Shown here: positions 30,020 to 34,168 of the stretch, one piece after another
Layout of the letters: every line of letters starts with the position of its first letter
Numbering within the stretch: position 1 is the stretch's first letter
NCBI GenBank assembly: GCA_027483995.1
Contig: JAIXTK010000130.1
Coordinates: 1 to 34,168 of the forward strand
Length of the DNA stretch: 34,168 bases
Direction of reading: 5' to 3'
Origin: Acetobacteraceae bacterium
GTDB taxonomy: Bacteria; Pseudomonadota; Alphaproteobacteria; Acetobacterales; Acetobacteraceae
The notes under the pieces: model-generated
Told to the model about the DNA's origin: nothing
What the model saw: the letters and a program-made list of their open reading frames with translations, nothing else
The model's database searches: none
Translations under genes and position numbers: made by a program

Positions 30020-31182
30020 CAGTGGCGCGCTTCGCCGCCCAGCACTCGGAATGGCGCGACCCGGCCTCAGTGGTAGCGCAATGGGCCGAGGCCGGTGCAC
30101 TGGACCCGGCCCTGCTGGAAGCACATGTCAGCGGCCCGTGGTGGGAGTTGCTGGAAGCCGCCGGTACCACCCTGCTGGTTACGCGCGAATATGAACACCT
30201 GGTGCTGGCGCTGGGCGCGGCTGGCGGTCTGCCGCGCAGTAGCCTGCTGCGCCTACCGCATCCCTCCGGCATCGCGGTGGATAGGGCGCGCGGAGAGGTT
30301 CACATTGCCAGCACGCGCAACCCCAACGCCATCTATACACTGCGCCCGGCCGCCGGACTGCTGCAGCGGCGGGACCTGGAACAGCCGCACGACCCGGGCC
30401 GGCCTCTTCTGCCGGTAGCGGTGCGCTTCCTGCCAGGCAGCACCTACCTGCACGACCTGGCCATGCTGGATGGCACGCTGCACGCCACGGCGACAGGCAG
30501 CAACGTCATCATCGAACAGCCACTCGACGGCGCGGCGCGGGCGGTGTGGTGGCCGGCCAGCATTGAGGGGCCGGCAGGGCCGGATTTCAGCCTGAACCAT
30601 CTCCAGCTCAATGGCATAGCCGCGGGGCCGACACTTGAGGCGAGCTTCTTCACCGCCTCGGCCGCTGCCCCAGGCGGGCCACGACCCGGCGACCCGGCCT
30701 TCCCGGTGGATGGCCGTGGCGTGGTGTTTTCCGGCGCCAGCCGGGCACCGGCGCTGCATGGGCTGACCCGGCCGCATTCGCCTCGCTTCATCGCCGGTCA
30801 GCTTTGGGTCGACAACAGCGGCTACGGCACTGTCTGCGCTGCCTATGGCGCCAGAGCGGAGCCGGTCGCACGGCTACCGGGCTGGACCCGTGGCCTTTGC
30901 GAGATGGGCGAATACGCCATCGTCGGCACCTCCCGCGTGATTCCTCGCTTCGCCGCCTATGCCCCCGGGCTGGACCCTGCGAAGTGCGTCTGCGGCCTGC
31001 ATGCGGTTGAGATCGCCACCGGCCGCATCGCCGCAAGCCTGGTCTGGCCGGCGGGCAACCAGATTTTCGCGATCGAAGCACTGCCAGCCGCGCTGGCCGA
31101 TGGCCTGCCCTTCCGTGCCCCGCGCGGTGCCGAGCCACCTTCGGCGGCGGAGCGCACCCTGTTCTACGCCTGGCGGCCGTGA
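30016..31182 (+). CDS. DUF4915/TIGR03032-like protein (beta-propeller-like, function unknown)
   Basis: 388 aa, cytoplasmic by sequence (no signal peptide or TM). It resembles the TIGR03032/DUF4915 family: an N-terminal all-beta repeat region with LPHPSGIAVDRARGEVHIAS, TYLHDLAMLDGTLHATATGS and SLNHLQLNGIAAGP, then the characteristic PHSPRFIAGQLWVDNSGYG, ARLPGWTRGLCEMGEYAIVG and KCVCGLHAVEIATGRIAASL, ending NQIFAIEALP. The repeating blades suggest a propeller fold. The family is often found next to sugar-modifying and sulfotransferase-like genes, but I know of no proven activity. It overlaps the GT2 gene by 4 nt and is followed after 13 nt by the sulfotransferase-like gene. Confidence 0.72.
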   Translation: MTVARFAAQHSEWRDPASVVAQWAEAGALDPALLEAHVSGPWWELLEAAGTTLLVTREYEHLVLALGAAGGLPRSSLLRLPHPSGIAVDRARGEVHIASTRNPNAIYTLRPAAGLLQRRDLEQPHDPGRPLLPVAVRFLPGSTYLHDLAMLDGTLHATATGSNVIIEQPLDGAARAVWWPASIEGPAGPDFSLNHLQLNGIAAGPTLEASFFTASAAAPGGPRPGDPAFPVDGRGVVFSGASRAPALHGLTRPHSPRFIAGQLWVDNSGYGTVCAAYGARAEPVARLPGWTRGLCEMGEYAIVGTSRVIPRFAAYAPGLDPAKCVCGLHAVEIATGRIAASLVWPAGNQIFAIEALPAALADGLPFRAPRGAEPPSAAERTLFYAWRP

Positions 31183-31195
31183 AGGAAACCACCAC

Positions 31196-32125
31196 ATGAC
31201 CCAAGAGTTTCGCCTGCTGATGTTGGGCGCCATGTATGAAAATGGCGGCAATACCACCCATCGCTTCCTCGATGGCCACCCGGGGCTCTTCACCTACCCG
31301 TTTGAATCGCAAATCGGTACGCGGCTGGTGAACGACGCGCTGACCTCGATGTTCCCGGTGAAGTACCGCTGGCCGGTATTCTCGCTGGATGCGACGCCGC
31401 TGCAGGACTACCGCGCCATCATCGACGAGGAAGGCAAAGTTCGCGCGCGCACGCCGCATGTCAGCAAGTTCCGTCATATGCCGTTCGATATGAACGATGA
31501 TGCCCGCGCCGCACGCTACCAGCACCTGGTCCGGGCCAGTGGCCGCAGCACCGGCAACAACGTGGCGGCCTTCTTCCGCGCCACCTTCGACGTGTGGCAG
31601 GACTACCGGCGCAGCGGGCGCGAGCAGGTGCATGTCGGCTACAGCCCCATTATCACCGTGGATGCCGAGGCCATTCTGACGGCACTGCCCGGCGCGCAGG
31701 TGCTGCACGTGGTGCGCAACCCGTTCTCGGCCTATGCGGATACCTGCAGGCGCCCCGTGCCGATGGCGCTGCGCGACTACATGCAGGCCTGGTGCCTGAA
31801 CCAATACCATGCGCTGCTGGCGCGGGAGCGCCACCCGGGCCGGGTCCACATCATCCGCACCGAGGACGTGATGGCTGACCCGCAAGCCGCGCTGGCGACG
31901 GTACTGCGTGCCCTGGGGCTGGAGGATGACCCGGCCCTGGCAACACCGAGTTGGAACGGCACGCCGCTTCAGGAGATCTACCCCTGGGGTACCATCCGCC
32001 AGGCTACGCCCGAGGCTAACCGCGCCACGGCGGCGGAACTCGGCGCCGAAACCCGTGCCGAGATTGCCCGCATGACCTGGCAGTACCTGGATGTGTTCGA
32101 CTATCGTGACTTTGCCACTCCCTGA
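31196..32125 (+). CDS. Sulfotransferase-like protein
   Basis: 309 aa. A likely PAPS-dependent sulfotransferase that would transfer sulfate to a sugar hydroxyl. The 5'-phosphosulfate loop region near the N-terminus reads LLMLGAMYENGGNTTHRFLD with GHPGLFTYPFES. The 3'-phosphate-binding motif reads VLHVVRNPFSAYADTCRR, close to the family R-x-P-x5-S type pattern. A later helix contains HIIRTEDVMADPQAALATVL, matching the common sulfotransferase ending 'E-D-L-x-x-D-P'. The start at 31196 has AAGGAAA ahead of it. In the 5' loop the usual xRSGTT-type Lys/Arg is not obvious, so activity is not certain. Its position between the DUF4915 and epimerase genes suggests sulfation of the same glycan. Confidence 0.72.
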   Translation: MTQEFRLLMLGAMYENGGNTTHRFLDGHPGLFTYPFESQIGTRLVNDALTSMFPVKYRWPVFSLDATPLQDYRAIIDEEGKVRARTPHVSKFRHMPFDMNDDARAARYQHLVRASGRSTGNNVAAFFRATFDVWQDYRRSGREQVHVGYSPIITVDAEAILTALPGAQVLHVVRNPFSAYADTCRRPVPMALRDYMQAWCLNQYHALLARERHPGRVHIIRTEDVMADPQAALATVLRALGLEDDPALATPSWNGTPLQEIYPWGTIRQATPEANRATAAELGAETRAEIARMTWQYLDVFDYRDFATP

Positions 32126-32132
32126 ACCGGGG

Positions 32133-33116
32133 ATGGCCATGGGGATGCCGCGCCGCGCCGTGGTCACCGGCGGCAGCGGATTCATCGGTGCAAACTTGGT
32201 GCGCCGGCTGCTGGCGCTTGGCTGCGAGGTGCATCTGCTGCTGCGGCCGGGCTATGCTGACTGGCGCCTGGCCGGTCTGCTGGACCGATTGACCCTGCAC
32301 CTGCTGGATCTGGCCGAACCTGCCGCCGTGGCGCGCTCGCTGCGGCTTGCGCGACCGGACTGCATCTTCCACTTGGCGGCGCATGGCGCCTATTCCTGGC
32401 AGCGGGACGCCGCGCGGATTATCCGCACCAACCTGCTGGCCACCCAGGTGCTGGCGCGGGTGGCGCTGGCACAGGGCGTGGCGGTGATGGTGCAGGCAGG
32501 CACTTCCTCGGAATATGGCCGCAAGGATCACGCCCCGGCCGAAGACGCGCCGCTCGAGCCAGAAGGCCCCTATGCCGAGAGCAAGGCCGCGGCGACCGCC
32601 TTCTGCCAGGCCTTCGCACAGCGCGAGGGCATGCGCCTGCCGACGCTGCGGATCTATTCCGCCTATGGCCCCTGGGAAGACCCGCGTCGCCTGCTGCCAG
32701 CCCTTCTGGTGCATGCGCTGGTTGGGAAATTGCCAGCCCTAGCCGCGCCACGCACGGTGCGGGACTTCGTGGCGGTGGAGGATGTGGTACAGGCCATGCT
32801 ACTGGCTGCGACCAGCCCGTTGCCGGAACCGGGCGCGGTGTTCAACCTGGGCACCGGACGACAGACCCGGTTGGAGGAGATTGTGGCCCTGGTGCGCGAC
32901 AGGATGGGCGTGGCGGCAACGCCGCGCTGGGCCAGCATGCAGGGGCGCGAATGGGACACCGATACCTGGCTGGCGGATAGCCGGCGCATTGGCGCGGCTC
33001 TGGGCTGGGCGCCGCGCATTGGCCTGGCCGATGGCCTGATGGCCATGGCCGACTGGCTGCGCGCCGCACCTCCGGACCTTCTGCAACGCTACCGCGCGCC
33101 CTGGCAAGGGCTGTAG
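32133..33116 (+). CDS. NAD-dependent epimerase/dehydratase (extended SDR)
   Basis: 327 aa from the ATG at 32133. Two further in-frame ATGs (32139, 32145) are possible starts; none has a strong ribosome-binding site. It is an extended short-chain dehydrogenase acting on a nucleotide sugar. The Rossmann NAD loop reads RAVVTGGSGFIGANLVRRLL, the Ser is in VQAGTSSEYGRKDH and the catalytic Tyr-Lys pair is YAESK. The substrate half includes RTVRDFVAVEDVVQAMLLAA and NLGTGRQTRLEEIVALV. Epimerase, dehydratase or C4-reductase activity cannot be told apart from sequence. It is the last gene of the operon, 7 nt after the sulfotransferase-like gene. The IS remnant begins ~90 bp downstream. Confidence 0.9.
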   Translation: MAMGMPRRAVVTGGSGFIGANLVRRLLALGCEVHLLLRPGYADWRLAGLLDRLTLHLLDLAEPAAVARSLRLARPDCIFHLAAHGAYSWQRDAARIIRTNLLATQVLARVALAQGVAVMVQAGTSSEYGRKDHAPAEDAPLEPEGPYAESKAAATAFCQAFAQREGMRLPTLRIYSAYGPWEDPRRLLPALLVHALVGKLPALAAPRTVRDFVAVEDVVQAMLLAATSPLPEPGAVFNLGTGRQTRLEEIVALVRDRMGVAATPRWASMQGREWDTDTWLADSRRIGAALGWAPRIGLADGLMAMADWLRAAPPDLLQRYRAPWQGL

Positions 33117-33202
33117 CCCCGGCTTCTACCGGAAGACGAACCCTGCGCGGCAAGCAAGTATCAGCCGGAAGCTGGGCTCCGGACTCACTCGATGTCGCCG
33201 CT

Positions 33203-33965
33203 ATGAAGGTTGTCCCTCCGGGGCTGAGTTGGTCGGCTGTGAGAGAAGTTCCAGGCCTCGGTCTCGCCGCAGACGCTGGGCCGGGTGCTGCGTGGCATGT
33301 GGCTGCGCAAGCTCTCGGCTCGGCCAAAGCACCACGCCCAGGCCGACGGGGGCCATTGCGGCGTACAAAAAAGGCCCCAACCGCGGTGGCAGGCATTGCG
33401 CAGGATCAGGTCCTCAAGCCCGAGGCCCTTGAGATCTGGTTCGCCGATGGCTGAGCTCCGAAGGAGATCAACCGCATAGGCCAGAAGAACAAGATCACCC
33501 GACGCTGGGCGCGGCGCGGCACACGGCCGGTGGCGCCGCAGGACCAACGCTATGCCTCCACCTACATCTTTGGCGCCGTCTGCCCGCAGCAGGGCAAGGG
33601 AGCCGCTCTGGTGCTGCCCCACTGCAACACCGAAGCCATGGGCCTGCACCTCGCCGAGATCGCCACCATGGTCAGCCGTGGCCGACACGCCGTGCTGCTG
33701 CTCGACCAGGCCGCACGGCACCTCTCAGCGGCTCTCACCGTGCCGTCCAACATCACCCTGCTGCCGCTGCCGGCGAAGTGCCCAGAACTGAAGGTCATGG
33801 CGAACGTCTGGCAGTTCATGCGGGACAACTGGCTGTCGAACCGTGTCTTCGCCACCTAGGACGACATCGTCGCCCACTGCTGTGAGTCATGGAACAAGTT
33901 CATCGGCCAGCCGTGGCGTATCATTTCAATCGGAATGCGAGACTGGGTCCATCAGTGCTGCTCCG
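33203..33965 (+). pseudogene. IS630-family transposase remnant (frameshifted, with internal stops)
   Basis: Pieces of one DDE transposase lie in all three plus frames: FQASVSPQTLGRVLRGM with LRKLSARPKHHAQADG (~33249-33345), then GAIAAYKKGP, then EALEIWFADG (first catalytic Asp, codon 33446-33448) ending in TGA at 33452. After the stop the same frame resumes with GQKNKITRRWARRGTRPV and continues through TYIFGAVCPQQGKGAALVLP, LLLDQA (second Asp, 33704-33706) and CPELKVMANVWQFMRDNWLS. The third catalytic residue, Glu in the family motif PVENVW, is Ala (33800-33802). A TAG at 33857-33859 interrupts SNRVFAT before DDIVAHCCESWNKFIGQPWR. The element cannot encode an active transposase. Terminal inverted repeats were not identified. 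Confidence 0.85.
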
Positions 33966-34051
33966 TAAGGGTTGGCATTATGTCACAGGGGAGCACGTTA
34001 CGTTGCAGGTGATGCCTGCCATAAGGCCGTTCGGTAAAGCGGTGCCCACGC

Positions 34052-34155
34052 CCCTGGACCTCGTCCTCTTAAAGGATCGGGATCAAAGGGCCGCCGGCCC
34101 TTTGCGGGTCCAGGGCAGAGCCCTGGCCTTCCTTCGGCTCTATCAGTCAGAGCCG
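34052..34155. repeat. Nested palindrome cluster
   Basis: A 9-bp inverted pair CCCTGGACC (34052-34060) and GGTCCAGGG (34107-34115) surrounds a perfect hairpin AAAGGGCC-GCC-GGCCCTTT (34085-34103). It is followed by CCAGGGC-AGA-GCCCTGG (34110-34126), which shares bases with the outer arm, so two folds compete. A third hairpin CGGCTCT and AGAGCCG occurs at 34135-34155. No gene was seen between the IS remnant and the right edge. This looks like a REP-type intergenic repeat of the host genome or a compound terminator; copy number could not be checked. Confidence 0.6.
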
Positions 34156-34168
34156 ACGAAGCTTGGTA

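Overview
The window is uniformly GC-rich apart from a few short AT-rich intergenic patches. FlaF, FlbT, a DUF1217 protein and a short alphaproteobacterial-type flagellin, all in a dense high-GC chromosome, point to an alphaproteobacterium. Acetobacteraceae (Roseomonas-like) is my best guess, but this is an inference from gene style only. No tRNA, rRNA, CRISPR array, phage gene or defence gene was found.

Region 1 (1-4945, minus strand) is a drug-efflux operon: a MarR-type regulator, an EmrA/HlyD membrane fusion protein and two tandem EmrB/DHA2-type 14-TM transporters. The last transporter runs off the left edge. A short inverted repeat just ahead of the regulator is a candidate operator.

Region 2 (5012-18812) is a flagellar locus built around a divergent control region. 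Leftward run flgE, flgK, flgL, flagellin, flbT, flaF, DUF1217, a TPR-methyltransferase fusion and a TPR-OGT/SPINDLY-type glycosyltransferase. Rightward run fliK and flgD. The region between flgE and fliK carries two well-formed sigma-54 promoters facing outward, with four related GAATC-centred repeats between them. The last two leftward genes make a plausible flagellin-modification module (glycosylation, possibly methylation), and the flagellin leader has two stem-loops that could be targets for FlbT-type post-transcriptional control.

Region 3 (18881-22409) is housekeeping or accessory: a small secreted hypothetical protein, a triple-hairpin intergenic element, a D-aminopeptidase-like serine hydrolase, a MOSC protein and an EamA transporter.

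Region 4 (22467-33116) is a surface-glycan locus. A two-domain glycosyltransferase is divergently transcribed from a tightly packed seven-gene plus-strand operon: a GT-C-like membrane protein, a split transketolase pair, a DPM-synthase-like GT2 without the usual DxD, a DUF4915/TIGR03032-like protein, a sulfotransferase-like protein and an NAD-dependent epimerase. Several of these genes overlap by 4 nt. Together they suggest assembly of an unusual, possibly sulfated, cell-surface or secreted glycan. This is the part of the window most likely to hold undescribed biochemistry.

Region 5 (33117-34168) holds a decayed IS630-family transposase (frameshifts, stops, catalytic Glu replaced) followed by a run of nested palindromes.
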